From: VRUE01 sp963817905
Lineage (GTDB): Bacteria; Actinomycetota; Thermoleophilia; Solirubrobacterales; 70-9
Direction: 5' to 3'
DNA: 64,000 nucleotides
Assembly (NCBI GenBank): GCA_963817905.1
Contig: CAWFPS010000003.1
Location: 620,001 to 684,000, forward strand
The notes under the pieces are model-generated. The model ran no database searches, had not been told where the DNA came from, and saw only the letters and a program-made list of their open reading frames with translations. Made by a program: the position numbers and the translations under genes. Shown here piece by piece: positions 25,262 to 33,163 of the stretch. The number at the start of each line of letters is the position of its first letter. The first letter of the stretch is position 1.

Positions 25262-25662
25262 TAGACGCGCCTCCGCTTCTTCGGACGGCAGCCGTTGTGG
25301 GCCTGCGGGGATACGTCCTTGACCGTGGTGACGTCGAGGCCGGCGGCCTGCAGCGAACGAATCGCCGTCTCGCGGCCGGACCCAGCCCCCTTGGCGAAGA
25401 CCTCGACCTTCTCGAGACCGTGTTCCATGCCCTTCTTGGCGGCGGCGTCGGCGGTCACCTGGGCGGCGAACGGCGTCGACTTGCGCGAGCCTTTGAACCC
25501 GGCCGAGCCTGCCGACTCCCAGGCAATCACATTGCCGTCGGTGTCGGTGAGCGTGACGATCGTGTTGTTGAACGAAGTCTTGATGTGAGCCTGCCCGTAG
25601 GTGACGTTCTTCTTGACGCGGCGACGGGAGCGCCCTTTGGCGGGTTTCTTAGCGGCGGCCAT
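25261..25662 (-). CDS. rpsK: 30S ribosomal protein S11
   Basis: Platform protein of the small subunit, 133 residues from the ATG at 25662. That start was chosen because AAGGA lies four bases upstream and the protein then matches family length; a reading 14 codons longer runs back over rpsM. The basic N-terminus PAKGRSRRRVKKNV leads to the core ending DVSPQAHNGCRPKKRRRV, a signature S11 tail. Confidence 0.97.
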   Translation of the reverse strand: MAAAKKPAKGRSRRRVKKNVTYGQAHIKTSFNNTIVTLTDTDGNVIAWESAGSAGFKGSRKSTPFAAQVTADAAAKKGMEHGLEKVEVFAKGAGSGRETAIRSLQAAGLDVTTVKDVSPQAHNGCRPKKRRRV

Positions 25663-25669
25663 CTGTTCC

Positions 25670-26053
25670 TTACTTGGCGGTCGGCGCCTTGCGCTTGCCG
25701 GCAACGCTCATCCGGCGCGGGCCCTTGCGGCCGCGCGCGTTGGTCTTGGTCCGCTGGCCGCGGACCGGGAGGCCACGACGGTGGCGAAGGCCCCGGTAGG
25801 AGCCGATCTCCATCAGCCGTTTGACGTCCTGGGAGCGCTCACGGCGCAGGTCGCCCTCGACCTCGCGCTGGTCGACCGCGTCGCGCAGGCGAATCACCTC
25901 GTCCTCGGTGAGGTCTTTGACCATCGTGTTCGGATCGACTTTGGCCTCGACGAGGATCTTCTGCGCGGTCGAGCGGCCGATCCCGAAGATATAGGTGAGC
26001 CCGATCTCGACCCGCTTGCCGACCGGGATGTTGACTCCTGAGATACGCGCCAT
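25670..26053 (-). CDS. rpsM: 30S ribosomal protein S13
   Basis: Head protein of the 30S subunit contacting tRNA and L5/L31; 127 residues. The start MARISGVNIPVGKRVEIGLT and the tail RGLPVRGQRTKTNARGRKGP are family hallmarks. It sits three bases after rpmJ and seven before rpsK in the alpha operon. Confidence 0.98.
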   Translation of the reverse strand: MARISGVNIPVGKRVEIGLTYIFGIGRSTAQKILVEAKVDPNTMVKDLTEDEVIRLRDAVDQREVEGDLRRERSQDVKRLMEIGSYRGLRHRRGLPVRGQRTKTNARGRKGPRRMSVAGKRKAPTAK

Positions 26054-26056
26054 GCG

Positions 26057-26170
26057 CTAGCCCTGACGCTGCTTGTGTCGGGGGTTCTGGCAGATCACCA
26101 AGACCGCGCCGTTGCGGCGGATGATCTTGCACTTTTCGCACATCGGCTTTACAGAAGCTCTGACCTTCAT
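26057..26170 (-). CDS. rpmJ: 50S ribosomal protein L36 (Zn-binding form)
   Basis: The 37-residue protein starts MKVRASVKPMCEKCKIIRRN and has zinc ligands C11, C14, C27 and H32. GGAG lies two to five bases before the ATG. It is normally preceded by infA; here no infA is found and a toxin-antitoxin-like pair lies upstream. A possible -10 (GTATTC or GATATG) lies 15-30 bases upstream, so the alpha operon may have its own promoter here. Confidence 0.95.
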   Translation of the reverse strand: MKVRASVKPMCEKCKIIRRNGAVLVICQNPRHKQRQG

Positions 26171-26318
26171 AGCTCCGGTCTTCATATCGAATACAGGATT
26201 CCCACACGCCCCAGGAGTTGGACGGCAGGCACTAACTGGCCCAATGGGCCGACCGGGAAAGATAGCAGGGGGCGTGCCTTGGGGATTCGCGGCGGTTTAC
26301 CCAGCGGATGCTGCCGGA

Positions 26319-26696
26319 CTAGCAGTGCGCGTTTCCGTCGGCAACGGGGAGGAAAAGACCCTCTCGCACGGGGCCTCGGCGATGCAGCCACTTTGTAGGC
26401 CGGGAAGCAAACCATCTCCAGTAAAAACGAAGCCGCTCGGCGAGAGGAATCGGGCGCTTCGCGTCCGTGAAGCTGATGCCTTCATCGCAGCAGCCCTCAA
26501 GGTATTGAAGGATCATCCCCTCGAGACTCCGAAGCGCCAAGGCCTCATCTCGGCCCTGTGAAACAACGTCGAAATCGGGAGCGACTGCCACCCAGTTGTC
26601 GTCCTCGGGAAGTAGCCAAACGCGAATCGCGAATACGTCCGGCCACTCAGCTTGGCTGTCCGCTGTGGACCCAGCGGACCGCTCAGCGACGGTCAT
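26319..26696 (-). CDS. HicB-like protein, possible antitoxin
   Basis: Protein of 125 residues in the infA position of the ribosomal operon. Residues ~20-65 (FAIRVWLLPEDDNWVAVAPD then DFDVVSQGRDEALALRSLEG) have the beta-alpha pattern of HicB antitoxins: strand, D/N-W-V-A-x-x-P-D, short turn, helix with E-A-L. The C-terminal half is basic and aromatic (RLRFYWRWFASRPTKW) and lacks an obvious HTH. It follows a HicA-like gene, so an antitoxin role is likely but not certain. The codon choice looks less GC-biased than in neighbours. Confidence 0.55.
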   Translation of the reverse strand: MTVAERSAGSTADSQAEWPDVFAIRVWLLPEDDNWVAVAPDFDVVSQGRDEALALRSLEGMILQYLEGCCDEGISFTDAKRPIPLAERLRFYWRWFASRPTKWLHRRGPVREGLFLPVADGNAHC

Positions 26697-26813
26697 CTTG
26701 CTGCCACTTAGCTCCTTTGGGGTTTGGTTGCTATGCCTGCACCTAACAGTTCCCAGGCACTCTGCTCATCGAGATGGTCGCACAACAGCGGGCGGAAAGC
26801 TAGATTCTGCGGT

Positions 26814-27089
26814 TCACGGATCGAGGCCATTCAGGATGCGTTGAAGCTCCTTCTTGGAATACCCGCTCTGGCGACATAGGGAGCGCCAGACCCATCCTCC
26901 GACCTTGACGTTCTCCCACTTCGCGTCGAGTTGCACCTTCCCGGGCCGGTCGGGGTGCTTGAGGTTCATGTGGCTGCCGTGCTTCGCCGGCTCATAACCA
27001 ATCCTCCGAAACTCCCGGTCTAGTTCGCGATAGCCAAATGGACCACGAGATAGCGCTTGGCCCTTCCTATTTCGATTTTGCCTTGGCAT
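26814..27089 (-). CDS. HicA-like mRNA interferase toxin
   Basis: Small basic protein of 91 residues with the HicA dsRBD-like fold: FGYRELDREFRRIGYEPAKH, catalytic-type H40 in KHGSHMNLKHP, and the C-terminal helix SGYSKKELQRILNGL. HicA toxins cleave mRNA and tmRNA. AGGAGG eight bases before the ATG is a strong Shine-Dalgarno. It is transcribed in the direction of the ribosomal operon between map and rpmJ, which makes it an inserted module. The HicB-like gene follows after 117 bases, wider than typical for hicAB. Confidence 0.72.
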   Translation of the reverse strand: MPRQNRNRKGQALSRGPFGYRELDREFRRIGYEPAKHGSHMNLKHPDRPGKVQLDAKWENVKVGGWVWRSLCRQSGYSKKELQRILNGLDP

Positions 27090-27185
27090 TCCGAACGCCT
27101 CCTCCGAATCCGTCCGGATGCCATGCGATCCTGCGTTCTCGGTAGAAAGACATCATGGACCTATCGGTTGCTTAACCAGCTGCTG

Positions 27186-27213
27186 AAAAGCCCGCCCTGC
27201 CAGGCGGGCTTTT
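27186..27213. terminator. Intrinsic terminator after map
   Basis: AAAAGCCCGCC and GGCGGGCTTTT form a perfect 11-bp stem with a six-base loop, an A-tract on one side and a T-tract on the other, so it works in both directions. It closes the map end of the spc operon and separates it from the hicAB-like pair. The 242-bp spacer holds no other feature that I can see. Confidence 0.85.
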
Positions 27214-27331
27214 CCTTTGGCTAGACTTTAGGTACGAGCCCGGACGCCTCAATGACCGCCGCAAACCGCATCCGGCTTGGCGCCGCTGGTTCGCGAAATC
27301 GGATCGTTAATTCACCCAAGACCCCCGCTCG

Positions 27332-28090
27332 CTACGTCTCTTCGTGCCAGGGAGTCAAGATGCGCGGGCCGTCGGCCGTCACGGCGACGGTGAACTCGAA
27401 GTGGGCGGCGAGCGAGTCGTCCTGCGAGTAGACCGCCCAGCCGTCGTCGCCCATCCGCACCAGGGCACCGCCCGCGTTGACCATCGGCTCGATCGCCAGC
27501 ACCGTCCCCTCCTCGAGCACCGGGCCCTTGCCCGGCGTGCCGAAGTTGGGGACCTGCGGGTCCTCGTGCATCTCGCGGCCGATTCCGTGGCCGACCAGGG
27601 TGCGAATGATCGAGAGCCCCTCGATCTCGACCGCACGCTGGATCGCGGCCGAGACGTCGCCGAGCTTGCTGCCCGGCTGCATCTGCTCGACCCCGGCAAA
27701 GAGCGCCGCCTTGGTCACATCGAGCAGCCCCTGCGCCTCGGGGGCGATCGGGCCGATCGGCAATGTCATCGCCGCGTCGGCGACCCAGCCGTCCTTGATC
27801 ACCCCAACGTCGACCGAAAGCACGTCGCCGCGCTTGCACTCGTAGTGCCCGGGGATGCCGTGCACGACCATCGAGTTCGGCGAGGCGCAGATCGAGGCCG
27901 GAAAGCCGCGGTAGCCCTTGAAGGCCGGCTCCGCCCCCTGTGAGCGGATCAGCTTCTCGGCGGCCAGGTCAAGCTCCTTGGTGGTCACTCCTGGCCTCGC
28001 CTTTGCGGCAACCATGTGCAGGCAGCGAACCAGTATCTCGCCCGCCGCCGCCATCTTGTCAACCTGCTCCGGAGTCTTGCGAACGATCAT
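27332..28090 (-). CDS. map: Methionine aminopeptidase type I
   Basis: Removes initiator methionine; 252 residues from the ATG at 28090. Metal ligands are visible: H in MVVHGIPGH, D in SVDVGVI, D in VADAAMT, H in GHGIGREMHED, E in LAIEPMVN and E in HFEFTV. The 28090 start was chosen because TAGCGT ends seven bases before it, giving map its own possible leaderless transcript downstream of adk. A GTG three codons upstream is an alternative. Confidence 0.95.
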   Translation of the reverse strand: MIVRKTPEQVDKMAAAGEILVRCLHMVAAKARPGVTTKELDLAAEKLIRSQGAEPAFKGYRGFPASICASPNSMVVHGIPGHYECKRGDVLSVDVGVIKDGWVADAAMTLPIGPIAPEAQGLLDVTKAALFAGVEQMQPGSKLGDVSAAIQRAVEIEGLSIIRTLVGHGIGREMHEDPQVPNFGTPGKGPVLEEGTVLAIEPMVNAGGALVRMGDDGWAVYSQDDSLAAHFEFTVAVTADGPRILTPWHEET

Positions 28091-28113
28091 TCTGTACACG
28101 CTAGCCCCAGTGG

Positions 28114-28794
28114 CTAGATGGCCCCGTCGGCCTCGAGGCGAACGGTCGCCAGGGTGCGCTGGATCGCATCGGCAACCGCGTCCGGCGACGCGGCACCGTC
28201 GATCTGCCGCAACAGGCTCTGGCTGTCGTAGTGCTCGACCAGCGGGGCGGTCTTGGCGTGGTACTGCTCGAGCCGGTGGCGGATCACCTCGGGCTTGTCG
28301 TCGTCACGGACGATCAGCTCGCTGCCGTCCATGTCGCAGGTGCCCTTCCGCTCGGGCGGGTTGAACTCGACGTGGAAGACGTGGCCGTTCTCGGCGCAGG
28401 TACGGCGGCCGCCGAGGCGGCGCACGACCTCCTCGTCGCCGACGTCGATCAGCAGCACCGCGGTAAGCCGCCTTCCCAGCTCCTTCAGCTTTGCCGCCAG
28501 CGCCTCGGCTTGCGGAGCGGTACGGGGAAAGCCATCGAGGATGAACCCGTCAGCGCCCTCGCTGGAGTCGATCCGCTCGCCGATCATGCCGACGATCAAC
28601 TCGTCGGGGACGAGGTCGCCGCGGTCCATGTAGTCCTTGGCGGCATTGCCCAACTCGGTCCCCTCGCGTACCGCGGCCCGGAGGATGTCCCCCGTGGCCC
28701 AGTAGGGAAGCTCGAGATCCTCCTGCAACCGCTCGCCTTGGGTGCCCTTGCCGGACCCAGGAGGGCCGAGGAGTACGAGGTTGAGCTCAGCCAT
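28114..28794 (-). CDS. adk: Adenylate kinase
   Basis: Interconverts ATP, ADP and AMP; 226 residues, long form with a LID. The P-loop is GPPGSGKGT (residues 10-18), the AMP site is in ATGDILRAAV, and DGFPRT is at about 90. The LID (about 132-165) has C, H, C and D-type zinc-site positions (RRTCAENGHVFH, GTCDMDGSE), an unusual set compared with four-Cys LIDs. It is six bases after secY in the spc operon. Confidence 0.96.
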   Translation of the reverse strand: MAELNLVLLGPPGSGKGTQGERLQEDLELPYWATGDILRAAVREGTELGNAAKDYMDRGDLVPDELIVGMIGERIDSSEGADGFILDGFPRTAPQAEALAAKLKELGRRLTAVLLIDVGDEEVVRRLGGRRTCAENGHVFHVEFNPPERKGTCDMDGSELIVRDDDKPEVIRHRLEQYHAKTAPLVEHYDSQSLLRQIDGAASPDAVADAIQRTLATVRLEADGAI

Positions 28795-28800
28795 CGAGGC

Positions 28801-30072
28801 TTATTTGAGGAAGCCCTCGTAGTTACGCATCATCAGCTGCGCCTCGAGCTGCTTCACCGTTTCCAGGGCGACGCCGATCACGATCAGGATCGAGGTGCCG
28901 CCGAAGGCGAAGTTGGCCGACGTCTGGCTGAGCAGGATCGTCGGCAGCGCTGCCACGGCGCCCAGGTAGAGGGCGCCGGGGAAGGTGAGGCGGGAGAGGA
29001 TGCGATCGAGGTACTCGGCCGTGGGCCGTCCCGGGCGAACGCCGGGGATGAAACCGCCGTACTTCTTCAGGTTGTCGGCCTGGTCGACCGGGTTGAAGGT
29101 GACGGCTGTATAGAAGTAGGTGAAGATGACGATGAAGAAGACCTCGCCGACCACGTAGGCCCAGCTGCTGGGACTGAAGAAGGCGGCGAAATCGAGCGCG
29201 GCGGGAGTGTTGAGCAGCTGCCCGATCGTCGGCGGGAAGGCCATGATCGAAGCGGCGAAGATGACCGGGATGACACCTGCCATGTTGACCCGGAGCGGCA
29301 GGTAGGTCGAGCCGCCCGAGGTCATTTTCCTGCCGACGACCCGTTTGGCGTACTGGACCGGGATCCGCCGCTGGCCCTCCTGGACGAAGACGATCGCGAC
29401 GATCACCCCCAGGGCGATGAAGGGCATCATCACGACGAAAACCTGGTCCGGATTGCTCCACCAGGCCTGCAGCCCGGTCGGCAGGCCGGAGACTATCGAG
29501 GCGAAGATCATCAGGGAGATCCCGTTGCCGATGCCGCGCTGGGTGATCAGCTCGCCGAACCACATCAGCAGGGTGCAGCCAGCCGTGAGCGCGATGACGA
29601 TCAGCAGGATCTTGGGACCGGTGAGGCTGCCGAGAAAGTTGTTGCCGCCCGCCTGCCCGAAGGAGCGGAAGAGGAAGACGTAGCCGAAGGACTGCCCGAA
29701 GGCGAGGCCGACGGTGAGGTAGCGGGTGTACTGGGTGATCTTCTGCTGCCCCACCTCACCTTCTTTCTGCAGCTTCTCCAGCGAGGGCACGACCACGGTC
29801 AGCAGCTGCAGGATGATCGAGGCGGTGATGTAAGGCATGATCCCCAGCGCGAAGAGCGAGAGCCGCGAGAGGCTGCCGCCCGAGAAGGTGTTGAGGAAGC
29901 TGAGGATGCCGCCGCCAGCGAAGTTGCTCTGCAGTTCCTTGACCGCGTTGAGGTCGACCCCCGGAGCGGGGATGTAGGCGCCGAGCCGGTACAGCAGCAG
30001 CATCGCCGCGGTGAAGGCGAGCTTCTTGCGAATGTCGGCGACGCTGAAGGCGTTCGCAATAGTCCGGAGCAT
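28801..30072 (-). CDS. secY: Protein translocase subunit SecY
   Basis: Channel of the Sec translocon; 423 residues with ten predicted membrane helices. Family blocks are RLGAYIPAPGVDLNAV near the first helix, LGIMPYITASIILQLLTVV, and the cytoplasmic loop GQRRIPVQYAKRVVGRKM. Its start overlaps the rplO stop by one base. It works with SecE (encoded at 61980). Confidence 0.98.
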   Translation of the reverse strand: MLRTIANAFSVADIRKKLAFTAAMLLLYRLGAYIPAPGVDLNAVKELQSNFAGGGILSFLNTFSGGSLSRLSLFALGIMPYITASIILQLLTVVVPSLEKLQKEGEVGQQKITQYTRYLTVGLAFGQSFGYVFLFRSFGQAGGNNFLGSLTGPKILLIVIALTAGCTLLMWFGELITQRGIGNGISLMIFASIVSGLPTGLQAWWSNPDQVFVVMMPFIALGVIVAIVFVQEGQRRIPVQYAKRVVGRKMTSGGSTYLPLRVNMAGVIPVIFAASIMAFPPTIGQLLNTPAALDFAAFFSPSSWAYVVGEVFFIVIFTYFYTAVTFNPVDQADNLKKYGGFIPGVRPGRPTAEYLDRILSRLTFPGALYLGAVAALPTILLSQTSANFAFGGTSILIVIGVALETVKQLEAQLMMRNYEGFLK

Positions 30073-30569
30073 TACTGCTCCAGAGTGTGGCAGGAACCGC
30101 CAGCCGCTTCTATCTTCCCTTTGGCGGCCGCACTGAATCCGTGCGCGTGCACGGACATCTGCTTGGAGATCTCGCCGCGGGCGAGGATCTTGACCGGGTC
30201 CGAGCGCTTGGCGAGGCCCTTCTCCTTGAGGGTCTCGGGCGTCACCTCGGCGCCGGCCTCGAAGCGCTCCTCAAGATCGGCGAGGTTCACCGGCTGGGAC
30301 TTGGTGCGGAAGTTCTCGAACGGCATCGACTTCTTCATGTGAGGTCCGCGGAGCTTTCGCATCCGCATGTGAATCGGGTTCTGGCCGCCTTCGTAGCCCG
30401 GCTTCCGTTTGGAGCCAGAGCGCGAGCCCGCGCCCTTGTGCCCACGACCGGAGGTCTTGCCAAGACCAGACCCCTCGCCCCGCCCAAGCCGCTTCCGCGC
30501 CTTCCGCGAAGAGGGCTTCGGCCGCAAGTTATGCAGCCCGATCTCCTCAGAGCGCTCCTTGTCAGCCAT
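30072..30569 (-). CDS. rplO: 50S ribosomal protein L15
   Basis: 23S rRNA binder of 165 residues, slightly long for the family. The N-terminus has LHNLRPKPSSRKARKRLGRG, then the glycine-rich GHKGAGSRSGSKRKPGYEGG. The C-terminal half, with VKILARGEISKQMSVHAHGF, is the globular domain. It overlaps the rpmD stop by eight bases. Confidence 0.97.
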   Translation of the reverse strand: MADKERSEEIGLHNLRPKPSSRKARKRLGRGEGSGLGKTSGRGHKGAGSRSGSKRKPGYEGGQNPIHMRMRKLRGPHMKKSMPFENFRTKSQPVNLADLEERFEAGAEVTPETLKEKGLAKRSDPVKILARGEISKQMSVHAHGFSAAAKGKIEAAGGSCHTLEQ

Positions 30570-30732
30570 CGCTGACCTCCACCAGATGCGAGACCACGAC
30601 CAGTTGCCCCTTCAACTGAGGAGAATCCTTCCGCTCCACAGCCTGACCGATCCCACTCAGCCCAAGCGCCCTCAAAGTCGCTTTCTGAGCCGGTTTGGCC
30701 CCGTTAGTAGACCGAACCTGCTTGATAGTCAC
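30562..30732 (-). CDS. rpmD: 50S ribosomal protein L30
   Basis: Small ferredoxin-like-fold protein of 56 residues: MTIKQVRSTNGAKPAQKATL at the start, then LRALGLSGIGQAVERKDSPQ and LVVVSHLVEVSDG. The GTG start overlaps the rpsE TGA (GTGA) and the end overlaps rplO. It lies between rpsE and rplO as in the standard spc order. Confidence 0.95.
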   Translation of the reverse strand: MTIKQVRSTNGAKPAQKATLRALGLSGIGQAVERKDSPQLKGQLVVVSHLVEVSDG

Positions 30733-31637
30733 GACGAAGCCTCCTCAACAGAGGAAGTCTCCTCAGCTTTCGCCTCCGCAGCGGCCTCCGCCGAACCCTG
30801 CTCAGCTTTCGACTCCTCAGCGGGCTTTGCCTCGGCCGCAACAGGCTCCTCAGCTTTGGGCTCTTCAGCGACCGGGGGCTTTGCCTCAGCCGGTGCAGGC
30901 TCCGGAGTTTTGGGAACCTCAGCCGCTGCGTCCGCGGGTGGCGTCGTAGGGGGAACCTCCCCCGAGGAAGCTTTAGCTACCGCAGCGGGAGGTGGGTCCC
31001 CTGCGACGACAGGACCCGCCGGCCGGGGCTCGCTCGCGTCCCCTGCAGTGACAGGACCGGCGGAAGAAGCGTCCGAAATCTCAGCCGAAGCACCATTGCC
31101 ATTGCTCTTCTGAACACCAAGCACTTGAGCGACGGTCAGTCCACGAAGCTCAGCAACCTCCTCAGGCCGCCGCAGCCGAATCAACCCGTCCATCGTCGCC
31201 TTAACCAGGTTGATCGGGTTCTGAGTTCCAATGCTCTTGGTCAAGACATCCTTGACGCCACCCAACTCGAGCACCGCGCGCACGCCGCCACCGGCAATCA
31301 CGCCGGTACCGGGGCTGGCCGGCCGCAGGACAACATGCCCCGCGCCGTAGCGGCCGATGATCTTGTGGGTGATCGTCTGCCCGTATTTGGGAATCCGGAT
31401 CAAGTCCTTGCGGGCGTTCTCGACGCCCTTCTGGATCGCCAGGGGAACCTCGCGGGCCTTGCCGTAACCGATCCCGACGACGCCCTCTTCGTCGCCGACG
31501 GCCACCAGGGCGGTGAAGGAGAAGCGCCGGCCGCCCTTGACCACCTTGGCGACGCGGTTGATCTCGATCACGCGCTCCTGCAGGTCGAGCCCGCGCGGGC
31601 TCACCGTCTCGACGTTGGTTGTGTCCATTCCCTTCAT
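30729..31637 (-). CDS. rpsE: 30S ribosomal protein S5 with ~120-residue acidic C-terminal extension
   Basis: Small-subunit protein for decoding fidelity. The normal S5 core covers about residues 10-180 (VVKGGRRFSFTALVAVGD, VLRPASPGTGVIAGGGVRAV). Usual length is 165-200; here it is 302. Residues ~185-302 are low-complexity Ala/Glu/Pro/Lys, and the part SSAGPVTAGD...SSGEVPPTTPPADAAA (about 192-236) is encoded by a palindromic repeat also present in rplE and rpsQ. The tail should be disordered and protrude from the ribosome. It overlaps rpmD by four bases. Confidence 0.95.
   Translation of the reverse strand: MKGMDTTNVETVSPRGLDLQERVIEINRVAKVVKGGRRFSFTALVAVGDEEGVVGIGYGKAREVPLAIQKGVENARKDLIRIPKYGQTITHKIIGRYGAGHVVLRPASPGTGVIAGGGVRAVLELGGVKDVLTKSIGTQNPINLVKATMDGLIRLRRPEEVAELRGLTVAQVLGVQKSNGNGASAEISDASSAGPVTAGDASEPRPAGPVVAGDPPPAAVAKASSGEVPPTTPPADAAAEVPKTPEPAPAEAKPPVAEEPKAEEPVAAEAKPAEESKAEQGSAEAAAEAKAEETSSVEEASS
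30932..31022 (+). repeat. In-frame palindromic element, rpsE copy
   Basis: Ends CCGCGGGTGGCG and CGACAGGACCCGC. Three nested stems: GCGGGT/ACCCGC, GTCGTAGGGG (30943-30952)/CCCCTGCGAC, and ACCTCCC (30955-30961)/GGGAGGT (30987-30993), around a loop GAGGAAGCTTTAGCTACCGC. About 88% identical to the reverse complement of the rplE copy. A second partial right half (GTCCCCTGC..GACAGGACC) lies at 31038-31063. Confidence 0.85.
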
Positions 31638-31666
31638 AGCGAGCGGTCCAAGGTAGCGAACTAGCG

Positions 31667-32020
31667 CTAGAAGACCAGGCCCCCCTCTCGCGCTCCCTCG
31701 GCCAGGGCCTTGACCCGGCCGTGGTACTGGTAGCCGCCGCGATCGAAGACGCAGCTCTCGACCCCGGCCGCCTTGGCGCGCTCGGCAAGAAGCTCACCCG
31801 CCCGCTTGGCCTGGGCGCTGGCACTGAGCTTGCGCAACTCGGGCTCGACCCAGTTGACGGCGGCCACGGTGTGGCCCTTGCGGTCGTCAATCAGCTGGGC
31901 GAAGACGCCGCGGTTGGAGCGGTAGACGGACAGGCGCGGGCGCTCCGTCGTGCCGGTCACGCGGGCGCGGACACGGCGGCGGCGGCGCAGGCGAGCCTGT
32001 CTCTTGGTGACGACCGTCAT
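31667..32020 (-). CDS. rplR: 50S ribosomal protein L18
   Basis: Binds 5S rRNA with L5 and L25; 117 residues. RPRLSVYRSNRGVFAQLIDD and the C-terminal FDRGGYQYHGRVKALAEGAR are L18 signatures. ATG overlaps the rplF stop (ATGA). It is followed by rpsE after 29 bases. Confidence 0.97.
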   Translation of the reverse strand: MTVVTKRQARLRRRRRVRARVTGTTERPRLSVYRSNRGVFAQLIDDRKGHTVAAVNWVEPELRKLSASAQAKRAGELLAERAKAAGVESCVFDRGGYQYHGRVKALAEGAREGGLVF

Positions 32021-32550
32021 GCGCGCTTGCCCACCTTGCGCATCACGTGCTCGTCGCGGTAGCGGATTCCCTTGCCCTTGTACGGCTCCGGGGGCCGGCG
32101 CTTGCGGATGTCGGCGGCGACCTGGCCGACGAGCTGCTTGTCGATGCCGCGCACGATGATCTCGGTCGGCTGCGGAACCTCGAACTCGATTCCGTCGGGC
32201 GCCTCGATCGAGACTGGGTGCGAGTAGCCCAGCGCCAGCTCCAGGTTCTTGCCCTTGAGCTGGGCGCGGTAGCCGACGCCCTGGATCTCCAGGCGCTTCT
32301 CAAATCCCTCGGTGACCCCCTCGACCATGTTGGCGATCAAGCTGCGGGTGAGGCCGTGCAGGGCGCGATGCTCGCCGCGGTTGGTGGGGCGGTCGACGGT
32401 GAGCACCCCATCGCTCTGCTCGACCTTCATATCGGTGGAGAGGACTTGCGCCAACTCTCCCTTGGGGCCCTTGACCGCGACCCGGCCAGGGCTGAGCTCG
32501 ACGCTGACGGCGTCGGGCACGGCGATGGGCTTTCTTCCGATCCGGCTCAT
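32017..32550 (-). CDS. rplF: 50S ribosomal protein L6
   Basis: Large-subunit protein of 177 residues near the factor-binding site. MSRIGRKPIAVPDAVSVELS starts the first of two similar domains; VGYRAQLKGKNLELALGYSH and the C-terminal EPYKGKGIRYRDE mark the second. The start at 32550 was chosen because GGTGAG precedes it; a longer reading would overlap rpsH. Confidence 0.97.
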   Translation of the reverse strand: MSRIGRKPIAVPDAVSVELSPGRVAVKGPKGELAQVLSTDMKVEQSDGVLTVDRPTNRGEHRALHGLTRSLIANMVEGVTEGFEKRLEIQGVGYRAQLKGKNLELALGYSHPVSIEAPDGIEFEVPQPTEIIVRGIDKQLVGQVAADIRKRRPPEPYKGKGIRYRDEHVMRKVGKRA

Positions 32551-32557
32551 CGCTCGC

Positions 32558-32953
32558 TCACCAGACGTAGGCGACGACCTCGCCGCCAACGCCCTTTGCC
32601 TTCGCTTCGTGGCCGGTCATCACGCCGACCGAGGTGCTGACGATCGCCGTGCCGGTGCCGCCGTCTACCCGCGGCACTTCCTTGTGGTCGACGTAGCGGC
32701 GGCGGCCCGGGCGCGAGATCCGCTCCAGACCGAGGATCACCGGACGGCGATCCTCGGTGTACTTGAGGCGGATCTTGATCTCTTCGCCGACGCGGGCCGG
32801 TTGCTTGCCAAAATCGAGAATGTAGCCCTGCTCCTTGAGAATCCGCGACATCTCCAGCTTCAGCCGCGAGGCGGGAATCTCCACCTCGTCGAGGCCGGAG
32901 CCAAGCGCGTTGCGGATCCGGGTCAGGTAATCGGCTATCGGGTCGGTAAGCAT
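32558..32953 (-). CDS. rpsH: 30S ribosomal protein S8
   Basis: Central-domain 16S rRNA binder and, in other bacteria, spc-operon repressor; 131 residues. MLTDPIADYLTRIRNALGSG begins the protein, and the C-terminal TGTAIVSTSVGVMTGHEAKA is the RNA-binding block. Confidence 0.97.
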   Translation of the reverse strand: MLTDPIADYLTRIRNALGSGLDEVEIPASRLKLEMSRILKEQGYILDFGKQPARVGEEIKIRLKYTEDRRPVILGLERISRPGRRRYVDHKEVPRVDGGTGTAIVSTSVGVMTGHEAKAKGVGGEVVAYVW

Positions 32954-32975
32954 GTTTCTCTTCGTGTCTCGGTCT

Positions 32976-33161
32976 CTACCAGCTGGACTTGGTCATGCCG
33001 GGGACGTGGCCCTCGTGCGCGGCCTCACGCAGGCAGATCCGGCAGAGGCCGAACTTGCGGTAGTAGGCACGCGGCCGACCACAGCGACGGCAACGGTTGT
33101 ATTCACGGGACTTGAACTTAGCTTTCCGTCCCTGCTTAACCTTCAGTGAAGTCTTAGCCAT
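32976..33161 (-). CDS. rpsN: 30S ribosomal protein S14, zinc-ribbon type
   Basis: Short (61-residue) type-Z S14 with C24-x2-C27 (CRRCGRPRAYYRKFG) and C40-x2-C43 (CRICLREAA), the zinc-binding form usual in actinobacterial spc operons. It lies between rplE and rpsH with normal spacing. Confidence 0.97.
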   Translation of the reverse strand: MAKTSLKVKQGRKAKFKSREYNRCRRCGRPRAYYRKFGLCRICLREAAHEGHVPGMTKSSW

Positions 33162-33163
33162 TC

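Noticed and set aside
26171..26318. A hidden infA between the HicB-like gene and rpmJ
   Set aside because: Only 148 bp are free and no frame on either strand gives an S1-fold IF-1 sequence.
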